Shown: positions 23,420 to 32,472, counted from the first letter of the stretch. The stretch: 52,713 nt of DNA from Oscillibacter sp. (GCA_022652655.1 JALCRQ010000006.1:1-52713); one strand, 5' to 3'. The notes: generated by a model from the letters alone, not told the origin. Numbers and translations are program-made.

Positions 23420-24616
23420 TCAGTCCCGAATCAGCCAGATCTCGGGCTGAAGCGTGCTCAAAAAGCGGCCGCCGTCCTTGCCCACCGCAACGACCTCCTC
23501 CCGGCATACCCGGCCGTGAGAGGTAATGATCGCCGGCTCCAGGGTAAAGGTCATACCCTCCAGGAAGGCGGCGTCGATCTCCGGCTCGCAGCGGGAGGTA
23601 CCGGGAGATACCACGCCGTCGTGGGCGTAGAAACCAATCTCGTGGCCGAAGCCGCCGGTGCGCTCGGGGTATCCGTTTTTCACGAAGATCTCATTGGCGT
23701 ACCGGAGAATATCGCCGGACTTTACTCCGGCCTTCATGTGGGCGCACAGCGCCGAGTTGACCTCGCCGATGGTCTCAAATGCCCGGCGCACTTCTTCGGG
23801 AGGTTCCGTCTCGCCGGGAGCCAGCGCGTAAAACGTCCGCTGGTTATCCGAGGAGGCGCCGTCCACGATGATGCCGAAATCCACGTTCACCACGTCGCCG
23901 GGCTGGATGTACACATCCTCCGGGGGCCGCTTGCACAGATAGGAGGAGCGGGTCCCGATGGAGTTGAAGGGATTGCCGTACTTGGGCCAGGAATAGCCGT
24001 AGCCCTTGGCGTCCGCCATGGACTGGAACAGACGCTGAATGTCCATTCCGCTCATGCCCAGGTGCATCTGCGGCCGCGCGGCCTGATAGATGTCCATGGA
24101 CGCCTGCACCGCCCGCCCAATGGCGGCCACTTCCTCCGCACTGCGGTTGGCTCTGAGATACTTCATCAGCATCTGGGAGGAGATTACCTCTCCCGTGAAG
24201 CCCGCGTCGGCAAAAGCTCCCTGCACCAGCTTCCAGCAGGTATAGGAGAGGCCGTCGGAGGTAGAATCTTTTTCAGAGTAGTTCAGCGCGATGGTATGGG
24301 ACGCCTGCTGGCGGATCATGTCGGCGATCACGCGGCGGACGCCGTCGTAGCCGTCTTTGTTCACCACCACGCGGCTGAAAATCCCCATGCTTTCCAGTTC
24401 CTCCGTCTCCAGCGGGGCGTTGACCGCCACGCGCTGGCCGTCCCGGGTGAGGATAATGGCCAGCGGGCCGCCCATCTCGAAGGTGACGAGATAGTTGAGC
24501 ATAGGTTCGCCCTTGTGCTGCAGGTCCCGCCCCAGGGCAATCCACATATCCACGTTCTGATCCCGCATGGCCTGAATGCCCCGGGCAATGCGCTGTTCCC
24601 GAATCAACATATCCAT
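23420..24616 (-). CDS. M24 family metallopeptidase (Xaa-Pro dipeptidase/creatinase-like)
   Basis: 398-aa pita-bread-fold enzyme with an N-terminal creatinase-type domain and a C-terminal M24 domain. All five expected metal ligands are visible in order: VNVDFGI, SSDNQRTF, GFGHEIGFY, FTLEPAI and REEVVAVG. It should be an active metallopeptidase or amidinohydrolase-type relative. It is the last gene of the dipeptide-type ABC cluster, starting four bases after the oppF-like stop, so the likely job is cleaving the imported compound, for example a proline-containing dipeptide. AAAGGAA precedes the ATG at 24616; an ATG two codons later is also possible. Confidence 0.88.
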   Translation of the reverse strand: MDMLIREQRIARGIQAMRDQNVDMWIALGRDLQHKGEPMLNYLVTFEMGGPLAIILTRDGQRVAVNAPLETEELESMGIFSRVVVNKDGYDGVRRVIADMIRQQASHTIALNYSEKDSTSDGLSYTCWKLVQGAFADAGFTGEVISSQMLMKYLRANRSAEEVAAIGRAVQASMDIYQAARPQMHLGMSGMDIQRLFQSMADAKGYGYSWPKYGNPFNSIGTRSSYLCKRPPEDVYIQPGDVVNVDFGIIVDGASSDNQRTFYALAPGETEPPEEVRRAFETIGEVNSALCAHMKAGVKSGDILRYANEIFVKNGYPERTGGFGHEIGFYAHDGVVSPGTSRCEPEIDAAFLEGMTFTLEPAIITSHGRVCREEVVAVGKDGGRFLSTLQPEIWLIRD

Positions 24617-24619
24617 TGC

Positions 24620-25591
24620 TTACGATTCCTTTCTGGCCTTGTCGCAGGCCGACCAGTGGCCGCCGCCCATGTCCCTCAGCTCCATCTTGTTTTTCCTGCA
24701 CGCTTCGCAGGCGTAGGGACAGCGGTCGTAAAACGAACAGCCTTCCGGCAGATTGATGGGACTGGGCATCTCCTTGGCCAGACGCACATGCTCCCGGCCG
24801 GACTCCAAGTCCGGATCCGGCACCGGGATGGCGGAGAGCAGAAACTCCGTGTACGGATGGTAGGGATTGCGGTAGAGCTCCGTCGAGGTGGTCAGCTCTA
24901 CAATGCGGCCCAAATACATGACGGCAATCCGGTCGGAGATGTATTTGACCATAGAGAGGTCGTGGGCGATAAAGAGATAGGTGAGGCCCAGTTTTTCCCG
25001 CAGTTCCTTAAAGAGGTTGACGATCTGGGCCTGAATGGACACGTCCAGCGCGGAGATGGGCTCGTCGCACACCAGAAACTCCGGCTCCAGAGCCAGCGCC
25101 CTGGCGATGCCCACTCTCTGGCGCTGTCCGCCGGAGAACTCGTGGGGAAACCGGTTGGCGTGCTCCTTGGAAAGGCCCACCAGATTCAAAAGCTCGATCA
25201 CCCGCTCCCTGCGGCGGGCCTCCGTGTACATGCCGTGGATCTCCATGCCCTCCGCCACGATCTCCGCCACCGTCATCCGGGGGTCCAGGGAGGAATAGGG
25301 GTCCTGGAAAATCATCTGCGCCCGCCGGGAAAATTCCCTTCGGTCGTTTTTATCCATCTGAGAGAAGGCCTTGCCGTTGAAGCGCACCTCGCCGGAGGTG
25401 GGCTTGTAGATCTGTTTTACCGTCCGGCCCAGGGTGGTCTTGCCGCAGCCGGACTCGCCCACAAGGCCCACGATTTCCCTGCGGCGGATAAAAAAGCTCA
25501 CATCGTCCACCGCCTTGAGTGTGGCGCCGCCGCCTACGGAGAAATGCTGGCAGAGATGCTCCACCTCCAGGATTAAATCATTCTGTGCCAC
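24620..25591 (-). CDS. oppF: Dipeptide/oligopeptide ABC importer ATPase, OppF/DppF type
   Basis: 323-aa nucleotide-binding subunit. It has Walker A GESGCGKTTLGR, the Q-loop region FQDPYSSLDPRM, ABC signature FSGGQRQRVGIARAL, Walker B EFLVCDEPISALD and the C-terminal oligo_HPY tail with CSFYDRCPYACEAC. The start is taken as the GTG at 25591, preceded by GAGGGTGG and overlapping the end of the oppD-like gene by 14 bases. An upstream ATG in the same frame at 25729 would need a long overlap and lacks homology to the family N-terminus. It works as a heterodimer with the OppD-type ATPase. Confidence 0.9.
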   Translation of the reverse strand: MAQNDLILEVEHLCQHFSVGGGATLKAVDDVSFFIRRREIVGLVGESGCGKTTLGRTVKQIYKPTSGEVRFNGKAFSQMDKNDRREFSRRAQMIFQDPYSSLDPRMTVAEIVAEGMEIHGMYTEARRRERVIELLNLVGLSKEHANRFPHEFSGGQRQRVGIARALALEPEFLVCDEPISALDVSIQAQIVNLFKELREKLGLTYLFIAHDLSMVKYISDRIAVMYLGRIVELTTSTELYRNPYHPYTEFLLSAIPVPDPDLESGREHVRLAKEMPSPINLPEGCSFYDRCPYACEACRKNKMELRDMGGGHWSACDKARKES

Positions 25592-26615
25592 TGTGCACCA
25601 CCCTCTCTCCGCGCAAAAAAGCTTGGGCCGTCTCGCCGGCCCGGGAATCACAGAGCCAGCAGTATGTGTCGTGTCCGTCTCCCAGCTCCGTCCGTCCGGG
25701 CATATGGCTGCGGCACACCTCCATGGCATACCGGCAGCGGGGTGCGAAGGGGCAGCCCGCGGGGGGCGCCAGCATGTCGGGCGGAGAGCCTACGATGTGC
25801 TCCAGCGGCGCGGTGCTGTCGGCGTCCAGCCGGGGTACCGCGGCCAGCAGGCTTCTGGTGTAGGGGTGGGCGGAGTGATAGAAAATATCCCGCACGGCGC
25901 CGCTTTCCACCACGCGTCCGCCGTACATCACCATGACGCGCTGAGCCATGCCGGCCACCACGCCCATGTCGTGGGTGATGAGAATCACCGCCATCCCGAG
26001 GCTCCGATTGAGATCCTTGATGGTGCCGAGAATCTGGGACTGGATGGTCACATCCAGTGCGGTGGTGGGTTCATCGGCCACCAGCAGCTGGGGCTGCATG
26101 GCGATGGCAATGGCAATCATAACGCGCTGGCGCATGCCGCCGGAAAGCTCGTGGGGATACTGCTCCATCCGCTTGTCCGGATTGGGAATACCCGCGCTGC
26201 GCAGCAGCTCCACCGCCTTGCGCCTCGCCTCCTGGCGGCTGACGGAGGCATGGGCCAGCAGCCCTTCCGTCACCTGCTTGCCGATTTTCACCGTGGGGTT
26301 GAGGCTGGTCATGGGGTCCTGAAAAATATAGGCGATCTTCTGTCCCTTGATCTGGCGGAGCTGTTTGAAGCGGTACCCCGAGATGTCCTGCCCGTCAAAA
26401 ATCACCTTGCCGGATTTGATCCGGGCGGGCGGCGCGGGAAGCAGCTTTACCAGGGACTGGGTCATCACACTTTTGCCGCTTCCGGATTCACCCACGATGG
26501 AGAGGATTTCTCCCCGGTTCAGGGCAAAGGACACGTCCCGGACGGCCTGCACCTCTCCCGCGTAGGTATCGAAGGAGACAGAAAAATGCTCCACCTTGAG
26601 AATCTGTTCGCTCAT
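25578..26615 (-). CDS. oppD: Dipeptide/oligopeptide ABC importer ATPase, OppD/DppD type
   Basis: 345-aa nucleotide-binding subunit. Walker A is GESGSGKSVMTQ, signature LSGGMRQRVMIAIAI, Walker B QLLVADEPTTALD, and the C-terminal oligo_HPY domain has GCPFAPRCRYAMEVC. GAAGGAGG lies eight bases before the ATG. It sits in the standard order B-C-D-F of group 5 (peptide, nickel or opine type) importers. Confidence 0.92.
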   Translation of the reverse strand: MSEQILKVEHFSVSFDTYAGEVQAVRDVSFALNRGEILSIVGESGSGKSVMTQSLVKLLPAPPARIKSGKVIFDGQDISGYRFKQLRQIKGQKIAYIFQDPMTSLNPTVKIGKQVTEGLLAHASVSRQEARRKAVELLRSAGIPNPDKRMEQYPHELSGGMRQRVMIAIAIAMQPQLLVADEPTTALDVTIQSQILGTIKDLNRSLGMAVILITHDMGVVAGMAQRVMVMYGGRVVESGAVRDIFYHSAHPYTRSLLAAVPRLDADSTAPLEHIVGSPPDMLAPPAGCPFAPRCRYAMEVCRSHMPGRTELGDGHDTYCWLCDSRAGETAQAFLRGERVVHSGTE

Positions 26616-26628
26616 TTTGCTACCTCCT

Positions 26629-27570
26629 TCATCGGCGCAGCTTGGGATCCAGCGCGTCCCGCAGGCCGTCCCCGATGAGCTGCAGGGAGAGCATGGTCAG
26701 GCTGATGCACACGCAGGGGATCAAAAGCCGGGTGGGGTAGGCGTAAATCTGCTTCATTCCCATGTTGACCAAAAGGCCCCAGGAGGTCTGCGGCGAGCTG
26801 ATGCCGATGCCGATAAAGCTTAAAAACGCCTCGGAGAAGATGGCTCCAGGAATGGCAAAGGTCATGTTGACAATAATGATGCCCATCATGTTGGGAATCA
26901 TATGTTTGAGAATGATCCGCCGGCTGCCGCCGCCCATGGAGGAGGCAGCCACCACATAGTCCTCGTGTTTGAGGGACAGAATCTGCCCGCGCACCAAACG
27001 CGCCATGGACAGCCAGCCCGTCAGCGTCAGAGCCAGGATCATGGGGAACACGCCGGAGCCTGTCACCATCATCAGCAGCATGACCCACACGAGATAGGGA
27101 AACGCCATCAAAAATTCCACGATCCGCATGATGATGTTGTCCACCCGTCCGCCTACAAATCCGGCGATGCTGCCGATGAGAACGCCGATGACGCCCTGCA
27201 GCAGCGCGGCCACCACGCCGATCAGAATGGACATCTGTCCGCCCTTCCAAACCCGGGCCCAGATGTCGCGGCCCAGGTCGTCGGTGCCGAACCAGTGCTG
27301 GGCAGAGACGCCCTGGTTGGCCGCCAGCAGATTGGAAGTGTTGTACTGGTAGCCGCTCAACACCGGCCCCAGAAAGGACATCACTACAAAAAAGCAGAGA
27401 ATGATCACACCGGCCACGGCCGCCTTGTTTTCCCGGAACCGGCGCATGGCGTCCTGCAGATAGGTCTGCCCCGGCCCGCCCAGGCGGTCGGCCTGATCCG
27501 GCTGCTCGCCCACAAAGGCAAACGCGTTGGGATCCGCAACCGCGGATCCATTGAGATCCATCAATTCCAT
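26629..27570 (-). CDS. oppC: ABC importer permease, OppC/DppC type
   Basis: 313-aa permease with a soluble N-terminal segment, a first membrane helix at about 50-72 and five more helices in the binding-protein-dependent transport domain. The EAA-type loop is seen as SMGGGSRRIILKHMIPNMMG. It starts five bases after the OppB-type stop, with GGTGGAG overlapping that stop as binding site. It pairs with the OppB-type permease to form the channel. Confidence 0.92.
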   Translation of the reverse strand: MELMDLNGSAVADPNAFAFVGEQPDQADRLGGPGQTYLQDAMRRFRENKAAVAGVIILCFFVVMSFLGPVLSGYQYNTSNLLAANQGVSAQHWFGTDDLGRDIWARVWKGGQMSILIGVVAALLQGVIGVLIGSIAGFVGGRVDNIIMRIVEFLMAFPYLVWVMLLMMVTGSGVFPMILALTLTGWLSMARLVRGQILSLKHEDYVVAASSMGGGSRRIILKHMIPNMMGIIIVNMTFAIPGAIFSEAFLSFIGIGISSPQTSWGLLVNMGMKQIYAYPTRLLIPCVCISLTMLSLQLIGDGLRDALDPKLRR

Positions 27571-27575
27571 CTTTT

Positions 27576-28499
27576 TTACTCCACCAGTCCGATTCGGGGA
27601 TCAATCAATGCGTACACAATATCCACCAGCAGGTTCATCAGCACGAGGAACGCCGCGAAGAAGATTGTGAGGCCCGTGATCAGCGTATAGTCAAGGCCCT
27701 GAACAGAGGTCACATAGTGCCGTCCGAGGCCGGGAATGGCAAACACATTTTCCACCACGAAGGTTCCGGTGATCACGCTGGCGATCATGGGACCCAGCAG
27801 CGTGATAATGGGCATCAGCGCGTTGCGCAGCTGATGACCGACAATGATGCGGAACTTGGACAGGCCCTTGGCGTCGGCCGTTTTGACATAGTCGGAGGAG
27901 ATGACCTCCAGCATGCTGGTGCGGGTGTATTTGGCGATGGTGGCCAGCATGCCCAGCCCCAGCGCGAAGGTAGGCAAGACCGTGTGGGCGAAGGATGTAT
28001 ACTCCGCCGGCGGAAACCACTTGAGCTTTACCGCAAAGAGGTACTGAACGAAAAAGCCCATGATAAAGGACGGTACGGAGGTGCCGATAATGGCGACGAT
28101 CATGGTAAAGGTGTCCATGGCCTTCCCCCGCTGGTAAGCCGCCACAATTCCCAACAGAAGGCCCATGGTCAGAGCAAACGCCACCGCCCGCATCCCCAGG
28201 TCCAGCGAATAGGGAAACGCCGTGCGGATGATCTCGTTGACTGTGACGCCGCGAATCTTGTAAGAGGTGCCCAGATCTCCGTGCAGAAGATTTTTCATGT
28301 AGGTGAAATACTGTTCGTAAACCGGTTTGTCCAGTCCGTAGTAGGCGTAGATCGCCGCCTTGTTGCCCGCCTGCATTTTCTCGCTGGTAAAGGGGCTTCC
28401 GGGAATGAGCTTCACCAGGAAAAACGAGATCGTCACCAGGCAGAAAATCATGATGACCGACACAACAACCCGCTTTAATATGAACTTGAGCAGCTTCAT
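27576..28499 (-). CDS. oppB: ABC importer permease, OppB/DppB type
   Basis: 307-aa permease with six membrane helices. The N-terminal RVVVSVIMIFCLVTISFF helix and LIPGSPF are typical of DppB/NikB, and the EAA loop reads AKGLSKFRIIVGHQLRNALM. The ATG at 28499 follows GGAGCGTCGAC. A stable hairpin separates it from the binding-protein gene. Confidence 0.92.
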   Translation of the reverse strand: MKLLKFILKRVVVSVIMIFCLVTISFFLVKLIPGSPFTSEKMQAGNKAAIYAYYGLDKPVYEQYFTYMKNLLHGDLGTSYKIRGVTVNEIIRTAFPYSLDLGMRAVAFALTMGLLLGIVAAYQRGKAMDTFTMIVAIIGTSVPSFIMGFFVQYLFAVKLKWFPPAEYTSFAHTVLPTFALGLGMLATIAKYTRTSMLEVISSDYVKTADAKGLSKFRIIVGHQLRNALMPIITLLGPMIASVITGTFVVENVFAIPGLGRHYVTSVQGLDYTLITGLTIFFAAFLVLMNLLVDIVYALIDPRIGLVE

Positions 28500-28521
28500 G
28501 TCGACGCTCCAATCTTAAAAT

Positions 28522-28552
28522 GTCCCTGCGCCCCGCCCCGCGGGGCGCAGGG
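28522..28552 (-). other. Intercistronic hairpin after the binding-protein gene
   Basis: A 13-bp stem (TCCCTGCGCCCCG with CGGGGCGCAGGGA) with a five-base loop lies just after the stop of the binding-protein gene and has no T tract. Such hairpins commonly stabilise the upstream message and raise binding-protein levels relative to the permeases. Confidence 0.6.
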
Positions 28553-28560
28553 AGCTGCGT

Positions 28561-30225
28561 TTAACTGAACGAGGCGTAGCGGAAATCGAACCGGGCACCG
28601 AAGGTGTTGATGGACACGTTCTTCAGTGCGGGATTGACCACGCAGGCACCGCGGGACATGTACAGGGGGATGATGGGCGCTTCGGTGAGGAGAATCTTTT
28701 CAGCCTCGAAGAACATGTCGTCCCGGGCCTTGGGATCCTTCTGCTGGTTGGCCTTGGTGATCAGCGTGTAGTAGTTCTCGCCGACCCAGCCGGTCTTGTT
28801 CCAGCCTCCGCGGCTGTCCCACATATCCAGATACGTGAAGGGATCGTCGTAGTCGGGGCCCCAGCCGGTGCGGGCAATGTCGTAGGGCGCGCCGTAGAGG
28901 TTTTCATAGTACTGCGCAAACTCCAGCTGCCGCAGGTTGGCCTTGATGCCCAGTGTCTCCAGCCAGGTATTCTGGAAGTATTCGCACAGCGTGCGCTGCT
29001 GCTCGCCGGAGGTGGTGAAGAAATCGAAGGCGGGCATGTCGGCGGGAGAGGCGTAGCCCAGCTCCTTGCAGGCCGCGGCAATGTACTTCTTCGCCGCCTC
29101 GGGATCGGCCTTCAGTTTGTGATACTGATCGGTGACGTCGTAGTTGTCGCCCCATTTGCCGCCCATTCCGTCGGCAATGCCGGGGTTGATGACGCCGGTA
29201 AAGGGCTGATAGGTGGGGAACATGGCCTTGACCAGCGCCTCGCGGTCAATGGAGGAGGACAGGGCCATCAGGAAATTGCGGTTGGAGGTGATCTTGGCGG
29301 TTTCGGCGCTGGAGCCCTTGTGGCTCAGCACGATAAAGGTAACGCCGCCGGACACGTAGTAGCTGAAATTGGGGTCCTTTTCATAGCTGGGCACCATGGC
29401 GGGATCCGTGAGATCCATGAAATAGATCTCGCCGGTATCGTACATGTTCTTCATGGTGTTGTCGTCCGACACCAGCAGCAGCGTGATCTTTTCCAGCTTG
29501 ATGGCCTGGGCATTCCAGTAGTCGGGGTTCTTCTCAAATTCCATGCGGTCGCTGTGGGACCACTTCTTGAGAATGTACGGGCCGTTGCCCACGAATTTAT
29601 CTGCCTCGGAGCCATAGGCCGTGCCGAACTTCTCCACCAGATCGCAGCGCATGGGCAGCATGGCGGAGGAGGCGAACAGGGTCACCATAAAGGGATACGC
29701 GGCTTCCAGGGTGATCTCCAGGGTCTTTTCGTCCACTGCCCGGCAGCCCAGCTCAGCCGCGTCCTTGGTTCCCTCGTTGACGGCGGCGGCGTTCTTAATG
29801 GGGAAAATCAGGTACGCCAGATCCATGGCGTCCTGCCGGGTGAGCATGCGGACATAGGTGTCCACAAAGTCCTGGGCGGTGACGGCCTTGCCGTCCTGCC
29901 ACTTGGCGTCCCGCAGATGGAAGGTGTACACCAGGCCGTCGTCGGAGACCTCATATTTCTCCGCCATACCCGGTTGCACTTCGCCGTTTACCACATTCAG
30001 CAGTCCCTCCAGCGCCAGGGACAGAGCCGTGGAGGTGTTGGAGTCGTTTCCGACATGGGGATCCATGGAAATAGGTTCCGTTTTCAGCGCGACCTTCAGG
30101 GTGTTCCCGGACGCGTCGGCGGACGAGCCGGCCGCAGAGGACCCGGAAGTCGTTTTGGTCCCGCATCCCGCCAAAAGCGTAAGGGACATTGCGACTGCTA
30201 ACATCGCTGACACAATCTTTTTCAC
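28561..30225 (-). CDS. oppA: Extracytoplasmic solute-binding lipoprotein, family 5
   Basis: 554-aa lipoprotein with a signal sequence ending in the lipobox LLAGC (about residues 17-21), a Ser/Ala-rich linker and a full SBP_bac_5 domain (LKVALKTEPISMDPHVGND to the C-terminus). This cluster-C binding-protein type carries peptides, nickel chelates or opines. GTG at 30225 is chosen: AGGAGG lies seven bases upstream and it gives a compact MKKIVSAMLAVAM signal peptide, while an ATG at 30243 lies upstream of that site. It heads the importer genes and follows the LacI-type regulator. Confidence 0.9.
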   Translation of the reverse strand: MKKIVSAMLAVAMSLTLLAGCGTKTTSGSSAAGSSADASGNTLKVALKTEPISMDPHVGNDSNTSTALSLALEGLLNVVNGEVQPGMAEKYEVSDDGLVYTFHLRDAKWQDGKAVTAQDFVDTYVRMLTRQDAMDLAYLIFPIKNAAAVNEGTKDAAELGCRAVDEKTLEITLEAAYPFMVTLFASSAMLPMRCDLVEKFGTAYGSEADKFVGNGPYILKKWSHSDRMEFEKNPDYWNAQAIKLEKITLLLVSDDNTMKNMYDTGEIYFMDLTDPAMVPSYEKDPNFSYYVSGGVTFIVLSHKGSSAETAKITSNRNFLMALSSSIDREALVKAMFPTYQPFTGVINPGIADGMGGKWGDNYDVTDQYHKLKADPEAAKKYIAAACKELGYASPADMPAFDFFTTSGEQQRTLCEYFQNTWLETLGIKANLRQLEFAQYYENLYGAPYDIARTGWGPDYDDPFTYLDMWDSRGGWNKTGWVGENYYTLITKANQQKDPKARDDMFFEAEKILLTEAPIIPLYMSRGACVVNPALKNVSINTFGARFDFRYASFS

Positions 30226-30263
30226 CAATATTCCTCCTATCATAGTCTCTTCTCATTATGAAC

Positions 30264-30283
30264 AGCTGCAGGGCCCTACAGCT
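30264..30283. repeat. 20-base near-perfect palindrome between lacI-type and oppA genes
   Basis: AGCTGCAGGGCCCTACAGCT is palindromic apart from one base pair. It has no T tract, so it is more likely an operator or message-stabilising structure than a terminator. Confidence 0.4.
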
Positions 30284-30299
30284 TTTCACACAAAAGGGG

Positions 30300-31325
30300 T
30301 CAGCCCCCGAAATCCTCCGGCGTCCCGTGAGATGCCCGGAGAATCAGAGAGGTCTCCAGCTTGACCCGGCGGTTTTCGGTCTGCCCGGCCAGTTGGTCCA
30401 TCATCATCTGGGCCGCCGCGTACCCCATCCGGTGTGCCTGCTGGCAGACCGTGGTCAGCGGCGGAGATGTGAATTTCATCCAGTCAAAATCATCGTAGCC
30501 CACGATGCCCACATCGTCGGGGATCCGCACCTGTCTGTGCTGCAGCTCCTCCACTACGCCCACCATCAGCGCGTTGTCCGCCACCAGAATGCCGTCGACG
30601 CCACGTTCCAGCAGGGTCCGCGTGGCGCTTTTGCCCCGGTCCGTGGAAAATTCGCTGACCAGCACCATCAGGTCTGTGCCGGTGTCCTGCCCCAGGGCCT
30701 CGATGGCCCTGGTGTAGCCCCGGCACCGCTCGTATCCCGAGGAATTCTGCACGCCGCCGCCGATGAGGCCGATGCGCCTGCGTCCGCAGCTGCCCAGCAG
30801 CTGCACGGCGTCGTAGGTGCCCTGCTCGTTGTCCGAGGTGACGGAGCTGTAGTCGTCCCCGTCCACCTGCCGGTCGGCCAGGACAAAGGGTACCTTCATC
30901 TCCCGCAGGGCGTCCAGCTGTGCTCTGTTTCTGGACGAGGGGACAAAAATGACGCCGTCCACCCACTGCTTTTTGAACACTTCCAGCGCGCTGAGACTCC
31001 GCTCTCCCTCGTTGGCCGCGCTGTAATTGGCCACCAGGACGCTGTATCCCGTCTCCCGCAGCTTCTGGTGGATTCCCAACAGGACGTCCATGTAGAAAAA
31101 GTTGGCGTTGCGGTCGTGTTCGTCGGTGGGAATGATGTACGCGATGGTGTTGGATTTCTGAGTGCGCAGCATTCGTGCCGCCAGATTGGGCCGGTAGCCG
31201 ATCTGCTCCGCTGCCTCCATCACCTTCTGCCGGCTGCTCTCCGATGTCGGGCGTGTGCCGTTGAGCACGTTGGACACCGTTGCGATAGACAGATTTGTCA
31301 TTTTTGCAATCTTTCGAATACTCAT
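30300..31325 (-). CDS. LacI family transcriptional regulator
   Basis: 341-aa repressor. The N-terminal helix-turn-helix (SIRKIAKMTNLSIATVSNVLNG, residues 2-23 in part) and hinge helix (AARMLRTQKS) are typical LacI/CcpA, followed by a periplasmic-binding-like effector domain (about 60-335) with SSVTSDNEQG and VGYDDFDWMKF. LacI proteins bind palindromes with a central CpG; such sites (ATAAAACGTTTTAT) lie ahead of the first gene of this cluster at 32172. It is therefore the likely local regulator. A sugar-like effector is usual for the family, which sits oddly with a peptide-type importer. Confidence 0.9.
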   Translation of the reverse strand: MSIRKIAKMTNLSIATVSNVLNGTRPTSESSRQKVMEAAEQIGYRPNLAARMLRTQKSNTIAYIIPTDEHDRNANFFYMDVLLGIHQKLRETGYSVLVANYSAANEGERSLSALEVFKKQWVDGVIFVPSSRNRAQLDALREMKVPFVLADRQVDGDDYSSVTSDNEQGTYDAVQLLGSCGRRRIGLIGGGVQNSSGYERCRGYTRAIEALGQDTGTDLMVLVSEFSTDRGKSATRTLLERGVDGILVADNALMVGVVEELQHRQVRIPDDVGIVGYDDFDWMKFTSPPLTTVCQQAHRMGYAAAQMMMDQLAGQTENRRVKLETSLILRASHGTPEDFGG

Positions 31326-31394
31326 GGCATGTTCTCCATCAGATTTTTTAAAAATTGCGCCGGCGCACCGGGGAAACAGGGCTATAAAATCGTC

Positions 31395-32153
31395 TCAGTT
31401 GCTCCCCGCCAGCCAGCTGACAATATTGTCCCAGAGCTGGGGATAGCCGTCCCATTCGCACATGGCCGCCGGCGACCAGTGGGGCGCACAGTCGGTGGTG
31501 TAGGCCATGGTACGGCCCTTCCCCCACTGTCTCACGGCAATAATCGGATCCTCCCCGCGGTGCACCAGCACCTGCGCCTCCGGGCGGGCCTGGGTCTTAT
31601 TGTAGCCCAGAATATACGGCCACAGGGCCGGCAGGCCCCGGAGCACGGGATGGGAATCCGGAACACAGGTGAGATCCACGCCCTCCGGCACCTCGCAGCG
31701 GTCGTCTCCATATTGGAGCCGGACAGGCAGTATCTCCTCCAGCGGGGAATCCTTCCACTTGCCCTTTCCCTCCATGCCCTGATAGGTCATGTATCCGCCG
31801 ATCATGCAGAAGCCGCCGCCGGCCTCCACGTACTCCCGGGTCAGGGACAGCAGGTTTACCGCCCGGCTGCCGCCCTTGACCACCTCGGGCAGAAGCAGGA
31901 AGGAATTGCTGCCCACGTCGCTGAACAGCACCGCGTCATACCGCTGCAGTTCTTCCAGCGTGCGGGGATAGCAGCGGGCGACGAGATGACATGGAATGTG
32001 CGTAACCTCGTATCCCCTGGCTGTGAGCTTCGCGATGAAGCTCTCCGCCGCCTCATGGTAATTTGTCTCCGTGAAACAGTCCAGTCCTTTGAATTCCCTC
32101 ATCGTTGCGAAGCAGGACTCCCCCACGAGAAGGACAGTTGTCTTTCTCTGCAC
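31395..32153 (-). CDS. GATase1-like (DUF1355-type) protein
   Basis: 252-aa protein with the class I amidotransferase-like fold of the GATase1_like family (PF07090). The region GGGFCMIGGYMTYQGMEGKGKW (shown in part) is the family's glycine-rich loop, where the true glutaminase cysteine is not conserved. YTTDCAPHWSP and NIVSWLAG close the domain. Members occur beside sugar and glycan uptake genes and have no established reaction. The start is taken as GTG at 32153, five bases after AGGTG. It is the first gene of the LacI/ABC cluster and lies directly behind the palindromic operators. Confidence 0.75.
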   Translation of the reverse strand: MQRKTTVLLVGESCFATMREFKGLDCFTETNYHEAAESFIAKLTARGYEVTHIPCHLVARCYPRTLEELQRYDAVLFSDVGSNSFLLLPEVVKGGSRAVNLLSLTREYVEAGGGFCMIGGYMTYQGMEGKGKWKDSPLEEILPVRLQYGDDRCEVPEGVDLTCVPDSHPVLRGLPALWPYILGYNKTQARPEAQVLVHRGEDPIIAVRQWGKGRTMAYTTDCAPHWSPAAMCEWDGYPQLWDNIVSWLAGSN

Positions 32154-32171
32154 ACGATCACCTCACAAAAT

Positions 32172-32250
32172 ATAAAACGTTTTATTATTCGCTTAAAAAA
32201 AATATGCTCCGACAAATTGCAACTTTTAACGTATGTATAACGTTTTAGTT
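32172..32250 (-). promoter_or_regulatory. LacI-type operator cluster ahead of the GATase1-like gene
   Basis: A perfect 14-base palindrome ATAAAACGTTTTAT (32172-32185) and two related half-matching sites (TTTTAACGTATG near 32224 and ATAACGTTTTAG at 32238-32249) share a central CG as LacI-family operators do. They surround a very AT-rich stretch likely to hold the promoter (TTGCAA near 32223-32218 on the minus strand). They could also affect the divergent M42 gene 300 bases away. Between them and 32400 I see no gene. Confidence 0.6.
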
Positions 32251-32408
32251 TACTTAATTATAAGGGCGGTATTTTCCGCTGTCAAGCCGCTAAATAATTT
32301 TCCCCGTTTCCTCTGATAAACATCTGTTAACTTTGGATAAACTGCACAGTCCTGTTTCCGATGCCCGGGGCGCAGGGCGTCTTTTGCTTCGGATCACACC
32401 TCCTCCGG

Positions 32409-32440
32409 CAGCGCGGCGGCGCCGGAATTTTTCAGCCGGC
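32409..32440. repeat. Dispersed 32-base GC-rich repeat, copy 2
   Basis: It matches 21636-21666 except for one additional T in the T run. It lies just before the promoter of the M42 peptidase gene, ending four bases before the -35 element. Confidence 0.55.
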
Positions 32441-32444
32441 AGCC

Positions 32445-32472
32445 TTGCTTTTTTGGGAATCTTCTGTATAAT
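32445..32472 (+). promoter_or_regulatory. Promoter for the M42 peptidase gene
   Basis: TTGCTT (32445-32450) and TATAAT (32467-32472) with a 16-base spacer, about 80 bases before the ATG. Confidence 0.7.
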
